A stretch of 64,000 nt of DNA from Streptosporangium canum (GTDB lineage: Bacteria; Actinomycetota; Actinomycetes; Streptosporangiales; Streptosporangiaceae). How positions within the stretch are numbered: the stretch's first letter is position 1; every line of letters starts with the position of its first letter. Below the pieces are notes generated by a model. It was not told the DNA's origin. It made no database searches and was given only the letters and a program-made list of their open reading frames with translations. The position numbers were made by a program, and so were the translations under genes. The stretch lies in contig NZ_FOQY01000028.1 of assembly GCF_900113865.1 (NCBI RefSeq), positions 35,747-99,746 on the forward strand, read 5' to 3'. Positions 16,850-24,640 of the stretch are shown one piece after another.

Positions 16850-17089
16850 TCATCGTTCTTCCCCAGGGTGATAGCCGAGTAGGTCACCTGGCTGGCAGCC
16901 GAGGACTTCGCAGATCTTGGTCAGCGTGGTGAACCGGATGGCCTTGGCCCTGCCGTTCTTCAGGATGGACAGATTGACGACGGTCACCCCGACCCGGTTG
17001 GCCAGTTCGGTGAGCGTCATGCCGCGCTCGGCCAGGAGCCGGTCGAGATGGACGGTGATGTCGTGGGTATCCGTCTCGGCGGGCGACAT
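16850..17089 (-). CDS. Small XRE/Cro-type HTH regulator paired with a DUF2975 protein
   Basis: 79 residues, almost all of it one helix-turn-helix: LDRLLAERGMTLTELANRVG, VTVVNLSILKNGRAKAIRF, ending LTKICEVLGCQPGDLLGY. Small regulators of this type (YozG-like) are encoded directly behind DUF2975 membrane proteins in many bacteria. Its ATG shares bases with the stop of the DUF2975 gene (TGATG), so the pair is co-translated. It probably binds its own promoter at the AT-rich inverted repeat upstream. Confidence 0.9.
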   Translation of the reverse strand: MSPAETDTHDITVHLDRLLAERGMTLTELANRVGVTVVNLSILKNGRAKAIRFTTLTKICEVLGCQPGDLLGYHPGEER

Positions 17090-17706
17090 CAGACGGTTCC
17101 TTCCAGATCGTCGCGCATCCGCACCCCGTCGCGCAGGATGCCCGCCAGCGCCAGCAGCCCTAGCGCGACGAGCGGCACGACCAGCGGGATCTCCCCTAGC
17201 AGGTAGTTGGCCTCGCCCACGGCCATCGTGTCCAGCAGCCTCATCCTCGCGAAGCGCTCGATTTGGGGAGCCAGGAGACCACCGACCAGCAGCCACCAGC
17301 CCAGGAGACGCACCTGACGCGCGACCTGCGGAATGTAGACGCCGCTGCGGGCGCGCCACAGCAGCCGCCACAGCAGGAAGAACGCGCCGGAGGCCACCAC
17401 GAAGCCCGGGAAGGTGGTCAGAGCCTGCCAGAGGTACTGGCCGGTGTCGGGGGAACCGTCGATGAATTCGAGGCCGTTCGCCGAGGCCATGACACCTGGC
17501 CGGGCCATCTGCGTGAACGCCGGGTGATCGAGAGGGATGCCGTAGCCATTGGGCGACTGGGCCGCTATGACGGAGTAGGTCAGGCCGAAGAAACCGGCCC
17601 GGGAGTAGAGCACCATGCCGGTGATTACCCCGGTCACTAGGACGAGGACCGCGAAGACCGCGGGTTGGCGCGCCACTCGTCCGATCGTGCTGTGCGGTGT
17701 TGCCAT
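17089..17706 (-). CDS. DUF2975 family membrane protein
   Basis: 205 residues with four hydrophobic helices (about 16-38, 95-120, 135-160 and 175-195), the usual DUF2975 layout, with VASGAFFLLWRLLWRARSG in the middle. GGAGG eight bases before the ATG at 17706 fixes the start. Function is unknown; homologues always travel with a small HTH regulator and are thought to act as regulator partners in the membrane. Here the pair lies inside the insert that splits istB, so it may be cargo of that element. Confidence 0.85.
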   Translation of the reverse strand: MATPHSTIGRVARQPAVFAVLVLVTGVITGMVLYSRAGFFGLTYSVIAAQSPNGYGIPLDHPAFTQMARPGVMASANGLEFIDGSPDTGQYLWQALTTFPGFVVASGAFFLLWRLLWRARSGVYIPQVARQVRLLGWWLLVGGLLAPQIERFARMRLLDTMAVGEANYLLGEIPLVVPLVALGLLALAGILRDGVRMRDDLEGTV

Positions 17707-17723
17707 CAGGTCGCCTCCAAGGC

Positions 17724-17771
17724 ATATCGTTTTTCGATGTATCGATAAACGTAGCCATTGAAAATCGATAT
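17724..17771. promoter_or_regulatory. AT-rich inverted repeat upstream of the DUF2975/HTH operon
   Basis: atatcgtttttc (17724-17735) and gaaaatcgatat (17760-17771) are inverted copies with one mismatch, enclosing gatgtatcgata. This AT-rich block in otherwise GC-rich DNA is a likely operator for the small HTH protein. Confidence 0.5.
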
Positions 17772-17860
17772 GGCAAGCGAGCCTCGACCGACGGGGCGCC
17801 CACCGAACCCGTGAGGTTTCGGCGCGACCCTGCACACGTCCATGCGAACATGTGCGCTTT

Positions 17861-18132
17861 GGAGAAAGACTCGTTGGAGGCGATCGTGACGCTGCTTTTC
17901 TCCTCACGCTCGGTTAGAACCTGAAACAGCAGCTCAGCGCCGTGACGATCGAGTTCCATGTATCCAAGCTCATCGATGCAGAGCAGGTCGACGCGGCCGT
18001 AGCGGTTGATGGTCTTGGTGAGTTGGCGGTCATCGGCGGCCTCGACGAGTTCGTTGGCGAGTTTGGAGGCCAGGGTGTAGCGGACTCGGTAGCCCTTCAT
18101 CGCGGCCTCGGTCCCCAGGGCGATGAGGAGTT
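17861..18132 (-). pseudogene. istB: Middle part of IS21-family IstB
   Basis: The minus strand reads LIALGTEAAMKGYRVRYTLA, SKLANELVEAADDRQLTKTI, then the Walker B region VDLLCIDELGYMELDRHGAE and TEREEKSSVTIASNESFS. The N-terminal P-loop part is missing, replaced at about 18133 by a TetR fragment on the other strand. The C-terminal part lies 3.9 kb away at 13834-13977. Confidence 0.8.
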
Positions 18133-18139
18133 CGCCATG

Positions 18140-18470
18140 GTCGTCCGGCGAGCGTTCCAAGCCGAGCAGGATCCGTGGGACGGGATGGCCGCGGGCTGCC
18201 GGGCCCTGCTGGAGGCGTCCCTGGAACCCGCCGTACGCAAGCTCACCCTGGTCGAAGCGCCGGGCGCGCTCGACTGGTCCACCATGCGCAACATCCAGGC
18301 CGGGTGCAAGGAGCAGATGCGGCGCGGACTGGTCATCGCGATCGAGGCCGGATGCATCCCCGATCGGCCGCTGGAACCACTCACCTCGCTGCTGTACGGC
18401 GGGATCTGCGAGATCGCCCTGGACCTCGCCGATGCCATCGACCAGCACGCCGCCCTGGAGGACTCATCTG
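18140..18470 (+). pseudogene. C-terminal ligand-binding domain of a TetR-family regulator
   Basis: The plus frame reads AFQAEQDPWDGMAAGCRALL, then EASLEPAVRKLTLVEAPGAL and LEPLTSLLYGGICEIALDLA. The D.W..M..G..A.LEA...P...R....D.P..L is common in the ligand domain of actinobacterial TetR proteins. There is no HTH domain; its 5' end abuts the IstB fragment. Confidence 0.65.
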
Positions 18471-18864
18471 TTCTCCTGCCTGACGATCGAAGGCCTCGGC
18501 GGCCACGACGACCCCCGCACGGTAATCCGGCTGCGCGCCGGCATCAACGCAGCGTGCCGCGTGGCCGCGGGTGACCGGCGAACCGGCTACCACGCCACCG
18601 ACGAGCGCATCACGATCGGGCTCTCCGCGCTGTCACAGTAAATGCGTACACCTCGGCCTTGGTCGCCGAGAGAAGTACTCCAGGTCAGCATGGCCGCGAT
18701 CATGGGCTTGCCGCAGTAAATCCGGTGTTCACTCCGGCAGCCATTTGGCGAGGCAGAGGAAAGATCTCCCCGGTGTAGGGCTGAGCGACGGACCGCTTCG
18801 GGCGCCCCGGGCGAGGCCTGTACAGCGCTCCTTATGATCCTTTAACATCTGGGACTCTAAAGTA
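18471..18864. other. Gap: unidentified fragment and regulator promoter
   Basis: A frame at 18471-18641 reads GLGGHDDPRTVIRLRAGINA then ATDERITIGLSALSQ and a stop; it looks like a real protein end but I cannot name the family. Nothing coding from 18642 on. TATGAT at 18833-18838 is a possible -10 for the GntR gene. Confidence 0.3.
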
Positions 18865-18876
18865 CTAGCAGGCTAG
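18865..18876. promoter_or_regulatory. Palindromic operator in front of the GntR gene
   Basis: CTAGC-AG-GCTAG, five bases before the ATG and immediately downstream of the promoter region. Placement fits autorepression by the GntR/YtrA-type regulator. Confidence 0.5.
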
Positions 18877-18880
18877 ATAA

Positions 18881-19285
18881 ATGGAGAAGCCGGTGATCGA
18901 GTTCCATCTGGACGGCAGGTCGGGTGTTTCGCCGTACCTGCAGCTGGTCCAGCAAGTACGGCATGCGCTGCGGCTCGGCGTGCTGCGCGAGGGCGACCAG
19001 ATGCCGACCGTCAAGGAGGTCGTGGCGCACTTGGCGATCAACGCCAACACCGTTCTGAAGGCCTACCGGGAGCTCGAGCACGAGGGCCTGGTCGCCGCCC
19101 GGCCGGGGGTGGGGACGTTCGTGACGGCGACGCTCACCAACGCCTCGCTGGCCGCGCACGGCCCCCTGCGGCTGGAACTGCGGCGCTGGCTGGCCAAGGC
19201 CCGCCGGGCCGGCCTCGACGACGAAAGCATCGAGGCCCTCTTCATGACCACCTTTCGGACCACCGCTCAGGAGGACATAGCGTGA
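18881..19285 (+). CDS. GntR-family (YtrA subfamily) regulator of the ABC operon
   Basis: 134 residues. The winged helix is at the N-terminus: VSPYLQLVQQVRHALRLGVL, then MPTVKEVVAHLAINANTVLK and GLVAARPGVGTFV. The short C-terminal tail, lacking a large effector domain, marks the YtrA subfamily, which represses ABC transporter operons responding to cell-envelope stress. The ABC ATPase start overlaps its stop. There is no good Shine-Dalgarno, so the transcript may be nearly leaderless. Confidence 0.9.
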   Translation: MEKPVIEFHLDGRSGVSPYLQLVQQVRHALRLGVLREGDQMPTVKEVVAHLAINANTVLKAYRELEHEGLVAARPGVGTFVTATLTNASLAAHGPLRLELRRWLAKARRAGLDDESIEALFMTTFRTTAQEDIA

Positions 19286-20171
19286 ACACTGTCCTGCAGG
19301 CCCAGGGACTGGGCAGGAAATACGGCAAGCGCTGGGCGCTGCGTGAGCGCACCATCGACATCCCGGCAGGCCACGTCGTGGGGTTGATGGGGCCCAACGG
19401 AGCCGGCAAGACGACGCTGCTGAAGCTGGCCAGCGGCCAGTTGGAGCCGACGGCGGGCGGCATCACCGTGCTGGGCGGCCGTCCCGCCGGCAGCCCGGCG
19501 CAGTTGGCCAGGGTGGGGTTCGTCGCCCAGGACACCCCCGTCTACGCCGGGCTGAGCGTCGCCGATCACCTGCGGCTGGGAGCGCGGCTCAACCCCCCCG
19601 CTGGGACGCCGCCATGGCGCGGGACCGGATCGCGCGACTCGGTCTCGCCCCCGCCCGGCGGGCAGGCCGGCTGTCGGGCGGCCAGCGTGCTCAGCTCGCC
19701 CTCACCCTTGGCCTGGCCAAGCGGCCCGAGCTGCTGATCCTGGACGAGCCGGTCGCCTCGCTCGACCCGCTGGCCCGCCGCGAGTTTCTGCGGGGGCTGA
19801 TGGAGGCCACGGTCGAGCACGAGTTCAGCGTGGTGCTCTCCTCCCACCTGGCCTCCGACCTGGAACGGGTGTGTGACTTCCTGATCGTGCTCGTCGACTC
19901 TCGCGTCCAGGTGGCCGGGGAGGTCGACCGGCTGCTGGCCACCCATCACCGGCTCACCGGCCCGCGCCGCGATCCCGACCGGCTCCCCGCCGACCAGCAC
20001 GTGGTCTGCGCGCGCCACACCGACCGGCAGAGCACGTACGTGATCCGCACCGACGCCCCGATCCACGACCCCGCCTGGACGGTCACCCAACTCACTCTGG
20101 AGGACCTCGTCCTGGCCTACATGGACAAGCACACCGCGGACCGGCGAGTCGCCCTGGAGGTGCGGCGATGA
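19282..20171 (+). pseudogene. ABC transporter ATPase, interrupted by a frameshift in a C7 run
   Basis: The first half from ATG 19282 has Walker A GLMGPNGAGKTTLL and a Q-loop region VGFVAQDTPVYAGL. After LGARLNP a run of seven C (19593-19599) shifts the frame. The second half, in the frame ending at 20171, has the signature RLSGGQRAQLAL, Walker B LLILDEPVASLDP and the H-loop SSHLASDLERV. Eight C, or five, would restore LNP-RWDAAMARDRI and a full-length protein of about 297 residues. It may be a real mutation, a phase-variable or slippery site, or a base-calling error. Everything else about the gene is well preserved. Confidence 0.8.
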
Positions 20172-21214
20172 TCTGGCTGACCTGGCGCCAGTTCCGCGGC
20201 TCGGCCGCGATGATGGCCGCCCTGCTCGTCATCCTCGCCGCCGCCCTGCCCCTGACCGGCCCCGGCTTGGCCTCCGACTACTCCGCCGGGATCGCAGCCT
20301 GCACCCAGGACAACACCTGCGACCGCTTCTACGACCACTTCTTCGGCGGGCACGAGACCTCGTTCACGGCCCTGACTCTCGTCGTGCTGCTCCTGCCCGC
20401 CCTCGCCGGGCTCTTCTGGGGAGCACCGTTGATCACCCGCGAGCTGGAGGCGGGCACGCACCTGATGGTGTGGAACCAGAGCATCACCCGCGGCCGCTGG
20501 CTGGCGGTCAAGCTCGGGCTCGTGGGCTTGACCGCCGTGGCCGTCGCCGGCCTGTGCGGCCTCATGGTGACCTGGTGGTCCGACCCGCTGGACAGATCAG
20601 CCGCTGAGAACCTGGCCCTGATGGCTCCCCTGGTGTTCGGCGCGCGCGGCATCGCCCCGATGGGGTATGCGGCCTTCATCTTCGTCCTCGGCGTGACCGT
20701 GGGCATGCTGGTGCGCCGCACGCTGCCCGCCATGGCCCTCACTCTGGCCGTCTTCGCCGCGTTCCAGCTCGCCATGCCGCTGCTGGTCCGGCCCCACCTG
20801 ATGCCCCCGATCACCTCGACCTTCGAGCTCGGCACGACGAACGTGGACGGCATCGGCATAAACCGGGAACGAGGCGGACATGTGGAGATTCGCCTGAGGT
20901 CGGCCGTTCCCGGCCACGCGGGCGCCTGGGTCCTGTCCGCCGACCTGGTCGATCCGTCCGGACGTGCGCTCGGCACCGATGGCGGCTTCGCCGCCGTCCG
21001 GGTCTCCACCACGTCGGGCCCCTGCGCACCGTCGGCGGGCGCCGGGGACGGCTGCATGGTCGAGATCAACCGGCTCGGCTACCGGCAGCAGGCGACCTAC
21101 CAGCCTCTTGAGCGCTTCTGGCCCTTCCAGTGGATCGAGACCGGGATCTACGCCCTGCTCACCCTCGGCCTGTCGTGGTTCTGCTTCTGGTGCATCCGCA
21201 GGCGCCTGTCATGA
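20168..21214 (+). CDS. ABC transporter permease
   Basis: 348 residues, six or so membrane helices: two near 15-35 and 75-95, three between 115 and 205, and one at the end (ALLTLGLSWFCFWCIRR). A large extracytoplasmic loop (about 210-310) carries two cysteines. The start MIWLTWRQFRGSA is typical of actinobacterial ABC-2-like permeases encoded after YtrA-type regulators. It overlaps the ATPase gene (ATGA) and the next gene (ATGA), so all are one operon. Confidence 0.88.
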   Translation: MIWLTWRQFRGSAAMMAALLVILAAALPLTGPGLASDYSAGIAACTQDNTCDRFYDHFFGGHETSFTALTLVVLLLPALAGLFWGAPLITRELEAGTHLMVWNQSITRGRWLAVKLGLVGLTAVAVAGLCGLMVTWWSDPLDRSAAENLALMAPLVFGARGIAPMGYAAFIFVLGVTVGMLVRRTLPAMALTLAVFAAFQLAMPLLVRPHLMPPITSTFELGTTNVDGIGINRERGGHVEIRLRSAVPGHAGAWVLSADLVDPSGRALGTDGGFAAVRVSTTSGPCAPSAGAGDGCMVEINRLGYRQQATYQPLERFWPFQWIETGIYALLTLGLSWFCFWCIRRRLS

Positions 21215-22629
21215 CCATCATCAGGATCGCGGCCGCCGGGCTCGCCCTCGCGGCGGCGGCGGCCTGCACGGCACCGACGCCACCGCGCGGCGAGGCGAGC
21301 ACGGCAGCCGGTACGGTCTGCGCAGCGCCCCAGGGAGCTCCCGGGGCGGAGACGGCCACCACGATCGACGTCATCGAGCAGGCCTACTTCTGCATCCTCG
21401 GCAACTACTACAGCGGCGCCACGCTGGACGCCCGCTCGCTGCTGAGCGCCGGATTCGTCGCCCTGACGCAGGAGCTCAACCGCAACGGCCGCGACGTGCC
21501 CGAGGCGGGCATGCCGGCGCTGACCGGCGACCGCAAGACCGACTGGACCGCCTTCGAGGCCGCCTACCGCACGACCACCGATCAGGTCCCCGACCTGCGC
21601 GACAAGCTGGCCGTCGTCACCCTCGAGGCCATCGTGGCCGGCCTCGGCGACAACCACGCCCGCTGGGCGCACGACGTCAAGCAGCCGCCCGACCACTACG
21701 ACGGCGACGGCTACGGCCTGGGTCTCCAGGCGAACGTCAACGGCCCGCAGGTGGACGGCAACCCCGGCGTCGCCCTCCCCCCGCTGTTCGTCACCACCGT
21801 GCAGGGCGGCGCGGCGCAAGCGGCCGGGCTGCGCCCGGACGACATTGTCGAATCGGTCAACGGATCGGCGCCCTTCATCGACGGGAAGGCCACTCCCGCG
21901 ATCGCCGCCCTCTACCCGGGGTACCCGGAGGCGCGCCCGGTCCGGTTACGGCTCCTGCGGCAGAGCACCGGCCGCCGCTGGAGCGCGACGCTCAAGCCCG
22001 GCCTCTACCGACGGGATCTGACCGCCCTGCAAGTGGTGACCTCGAAGCTGCTGGACAACGACATCGCCTATGTACGGCTGCGCGGGTTCGCTCCCGACTC
22101 CGCGGACAGGGTCTTCAAGGCGATCTCCAGACTGCGCACCGGCCGGACCCTGTCCGGCGTCGTGCTGGACCTGCGCGGCAACGGCGGCGGCAGCCCCGTG
22201 GAGGCGACCCGGCTGGTAAGCGCGTTCGGCCACGGCAAGGTCACCGCCTACCAGTGCACCGTGGACGGCAAGTGCGAGACTTCGCGGACCGACGACACCG
22301 TCGAGCTGCTCAACCTGCCGCTGATGGTGCTCACCGACCGCAGTTGCGCCTCGGCGTGCGAGCACTTCAGCTCCGCGGTCAAGGACCTGCGCCTCGGCCG
22401 GCTGGTCGGCACCAGAACCGCCGGCGTCATCTCCGGCCCGGCGCAGCCGTACCTGCTCGGCAACAACACCAGCCTGAGCTTCCCCGCCAAACACCACCTC
22501 GGGCCCAAGCGCGAGGTGATCGACCGGATCGGCGTGCCGCCCGACCACCACGTGCCCCTGACCCCGAAGGACGCGGCCGCCGGGCGCGACCCCGCGCTGG
22601 CCAAGGCCCTGACCTTGCTGGACAAGTGA
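21211..22629 (+). CDS. S41-family (C-terminal processing/tricorn-type) peptidase lipoprotein
   Basis: 472 residues from ATG 21211, which overlaps the permease stop. The signal ends in a lipobox LAAAAAC with Cys19. A PDZ-like part (VQGGAAQAAGLRPDDIVESV) is followed by the S41 core: VVLDLRGNGGGSPVEATRLV, then LMVLTDRSCASACEHFSSAV holding the catalytic Ser, and KDLRLGRLVGTRTAG. It is anchored outside the membrane beside the transporter. The substrate is unknown; it may process a secreted peptide handled by the ABC system. Confidence 0.9.
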   Translation: MTIIRIAAAGLALAAAAACTAPTPPRGEASTAAGTVCAAPQGAPGAETATTIDVIEQAYFCILGNYYSGATLDARSLLSAGFVALTQELNRNGRDVPEAGMPALTGDRKTDWTAFEAAYRTTTDQVPDLRDKLAVVTLEAIVAGLGDNHARWAHDVKQPPDHYDGDGYGLGLQANVNGPQVDGNPGVALPPLFVTTVQGGAAQAAGLRPDDIVESVNGSAPFIDGKATPAIAALYPGYPEARPVRLRLLRQSTGRRWSATLKPGLYRRDLTALQVVTSKLLDNDIAYVRLRGFAPDSADRVFKAISRLRTGRTLSGVVLDLRGNGGGSPVEATRLVSAFGHGKVTAYQCTVDGKCETSRTDDTVELLNLPLMVLTDRSCASACEHFSSAVKDLRLGRLVGTRTAGVISGPAQPYLLGNNTSLSFPAKHHLGPKREVIDRIGVPPDHHVPLTPKDAAAGRDPALAKALTLLDK

Positions 22630-23464
22630 ATGGACCTCTCGATGAGACAGATCCTGGCAGCCGCCACGGGACTGGTCGTCCTGGCCGCGTCCGCCTGCTC
22701 CGCGCCCACGCCGCCCCGGTCCGCCGCCCCGTCGGCCACGCCGACCGGCCCCGCCACCCTGCCCGCCCCCACCGGCGCCCATCTGGTCGGCACCACCGCC
22801 CTGTATCTGAAGGACGCCTCCCGCCCCGATCCCTGGAACCTCGACGTCGACGCCAGGGAGCTCAAGGTCACCCTGTGGTATCCGACCGAGCAGCGAGGCG
22901 GGCAGCGGGCGCCGTACATGACGCCGAAGGAATCGGAGCTCACCCTGAGGCGCTTGGGGATCGGGGGCGTGCCGAACGACACGCTCAGCAAGACGCGCAC
23001 CAACACCGTCAAAGACGCCGAACCCGCGGGCCGGAACCTGCCGCTGGTGGTGATCTCCCCCGGCTTCACCAATCCGATGATCACTCTCACGTCCCTGGCC
23101 GAGGACCTGGCCAGCCGCGGGTACGTGGTGGCCGGGATCGACCACACCTACGAGAGCTACGCCACGACCTTCCCCGGCGGGCGGGTCGCCGAATGCCTCG
23201 CCTGCGACAGCGACACCGACCCGGGTTTCGGCACGGGGGTGGTCGCGGGACGGGCGGCCGACGTCTCCTTTGATGGCCGGCGCCCTCGGTATCACGCCCG
23301 CCTCCAGCGTTCTGCCCGCGGCGCGCGCCGCCGAGCTCACCCGCTCCTACGTGGCAGCCTTCCTCGACCGGCACCTGAAGTCCAAGCGGCAGCCCCTCCT
23401 GGACAAGCCGTCCTCGCGCTACCCCGAGGTCGAGTTCTGCCCCGCGACCTGCGGCCAGTCCTGA
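22630..23464 (+). pseudogene. PAF-acetylhydrolase-like lipoprotein with internal deletion
   Basis: The N-terminal two-thirds are intact: lipobox VLAASAC, then VTLWYPTEQRGG, LPLVVISPGFTNPMITLTSL and GYVVAGIDHTYESYATTFPG (oxyanion region). After GRAADVSF (about 23270) the frame changes to ALGITPASSVLPAARAAELT, the extreme C-terminus. The segment that should hold the nucleophile elbow (GHSxGG) and the catalytic Asp is missing. It was the last gene of the GntR-ABC-S41 operon. Confidence 0.75.
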
Positions 23465-23735
23465 GGCCCTGCGAGCCCTGACGCCATCAGGGGATGCTGA
23501 CATCTTGGGCAGGGAGCTCTGAGGCCCCACCGGCCGACACCCCGGAGCGGTTCAACGCGGCTGGTGGCCCCGGCCCAAAGCAGCCGGTGAATCCGGAGAA
23601 CAGCCCACCAGGCCGCACCGAAGGCGGCGCCGGCGGCCACGTCGCTGGGCCGGTGCACGCCCAGATACAGCCCGCTCGCCCCGGCCACGCCGCCGACAGC
23701 GGCCACCACGACGGGCGCCACCCGGCTCGCCCGCT
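23419..23735 (-). pseudogene. C-terminal fragment of a PAP2-superfamily phosphatase
   Basis: The minus frame reads APVVVAAVGGVAGASGLYLG, VHRPSDVAAGAAFGAAWWAV and LRIHRLLW. G.YLGVH.PSDV.AG is the third PAP2 motif, with the catalytic His. Motifs 1 and 2 and the start are absent. It overlaps the hydrolase remnant tail by opposite strands. Confidence 0.65.
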
Positions 23736-23736
23736 A

Positions 23737-23881
23737 TATAATCGCAGGTGAAACCCGGTTTTCCGGGCTGCGGCGGTGGGGCCCGCCGCTCCCTCCTGCG
23801 GGCGGGACAACCACGAAGGAGTCTCTTCGTCAACGGTCCCTACCAGTGGTGCTCCGTCTAGGTAGCTGGTAGGAGGCGGCC
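23737..23881 (+). promoter_or_regulatory. Promoter and structured 5' leader of the DUF190 gene
   Basis: TATAAT at 23737-23742 suggests a start near 23749 and a leader of about 130 nt. It can form CCCGG-TTTT-CCGGG (23755-23768), GCGGCGG/CCGCCGC (about 23772-23791), CGAAG/CTTCG (about 23814-23829) and CTACCAG/CTGGTAG (about 23841-23873). The last hairpin ends in the GGAGG used by the gene, so pairing would affect translation. DUF190 genes are often under a fluoride riboswitch, but the crcB-motif bases are not seen here. Confidence 0.5.
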
Positions 23882-24268
23882 ATGAAACTCCACGGCCCGG
23901 CACTACGGTTGACGATCCTGGTGTGCGAGAACGACATCTGGCACCACAAGCCCCTGTACTACGAGATCGTGCACCGCGCGCACCGCAGCGGCCTGGCCGG
24001 CGCCAGCGTGATGCGCGGCATCGAGGGCTACGGCTCCTCCTGCCGCATCCACACCGCCCGCATCCTGTCACTGTCGGACGAACTGCCGGTCACGGTCACC
24101 ATCATCGACTCCGAAGAGCGGATCCGCGCCTTCCTGCCCCAGCTGGACGAGCTCATGACCGAAGGACTGGTGACCATCGAACAGGTCGAGGCGATCCACT
24201 ACGTTCGCCACCCCGTCCAGCAGGCCCCACTCGACACTTCGATGGCCGACAACGCCTTCCCGCGCTAG
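23882..24268 (+). CDS. DUF190 domain-containing protein (CrcB-associated)
   Basis: 128 residues. GlnB-like alpha/beta fold with the DUF190 signatures [40 protein letters not shown] and [23 protein letters not shown]190 proteins are commonly encoded beside CrcB/Fluc fluoride channels and are thought to assist them. No crcB is present in the window. TAGGAGG lies seven bases before the ATG. The gene is complete but isolated among fragments. Confidence 0.9.
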   Translation: MKLHGPALRLTILVCENDIWHHKPLYYEIVHRAHRSGLAGASVMRGIEGYGSSCRIHTARILSLSDELPVTVTIIDSEERIRAFLPQLDELMTEGLVTIEQVEAIHYVRHPVQQAPLDTSMADNAFPR

Positions 24269-24329
24269 ACGGGGTTTCCGCAGTAGCCGCCTGGGCCGCC
24301 CCGGCCGGCGGAGGTTGGCGGCTGCGGGG

Positions 24330-24466
24330 TCAGTGGCTGCCGGTCAGCTCGCCGGACAGGGTGCCGTGCATGCGGGCGCTGGGCGGGTTGAGCCCGACGA
24401 TGCGCACGCTCTTGCCGCGGGCGGCGTATTTGGCTTCGACGGCGTCCAGGGCGGCGACACGCCGAC
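24330..24466 (-). pseudogene. C-terminal STAS fragment of a SulP-type anion transporter
   Basis: The minus frame reads ALDAVEAKYAARGKSVRIVG then LNPPSARMHGTLSGELTGSH and a stop. This is the end of the STAS domain of SulP permeases (D.V...Y...G..V.IVGLN..SA..H..L.G.L). The membrane domain is missing; an MFS fragment lies immediately upstream. Confidence 0.6.
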
Positions 24467-24501
24467 CGGCCGTCGACGACGCGTGAACGCCGCCGCGCCT
24501 T

Positions 24502-24640
24502 TCACCTTCTCGATCGGCCCGCACGAGCGGCGATCAGCCAGCCGGACGTATCCGCCAGACCGCCGGCCAGGCTCGCGGCGGTGAACACCGCCAGGCCCGC
24601 GGCGAAGACGCGCCGATACTCCTGCCGGCTGGTCACAGGC
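24502..24640 (-). pseudogene. Internal fragment of an MFS transporter
   Basis: The minus frame reads RRVFAAGLAVFTAASLAGGL then ADTSGWLIAARAG before a stop at 24504. This is a helix pair from the N-terminal half of a 14-helix MFS exporter (G...F...S..G.LA....LI.AR..QG). Both ends are lost. Confidence 0.55.

Larger units (their letters stand above)
13978..17860. mobile_element. 3.9-kb insert splitting istB, with tandem tyrosine recombinases and a DUF2975/HTH pair
   Basis: IstB coding sequence stops cleanly at 17861 and resumes at 13977 without an apparent lost codon. The 3883 bp between carry, on the plus strand, two tandem site-specific recombinase genes (now fused and frameshifted) and, on the minus strand, a DUF2975 protein with its HTH regulator. 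No long terminal inverted repeats are seen (ends ATCTGGGGCTC and AAAGCGCACATG on opposite strands), which fits a tyrosine-recombinase element rather than a DDE transposon. Confidence 0.6.

Noticed and set aside
23743-23881. Fluoride riboswitch in front of DUF190
   Set aside because: Considered because DUF190 is CrcB-linked, but the conserved crcB-motif bases and pseudoknot halves could not be placed.
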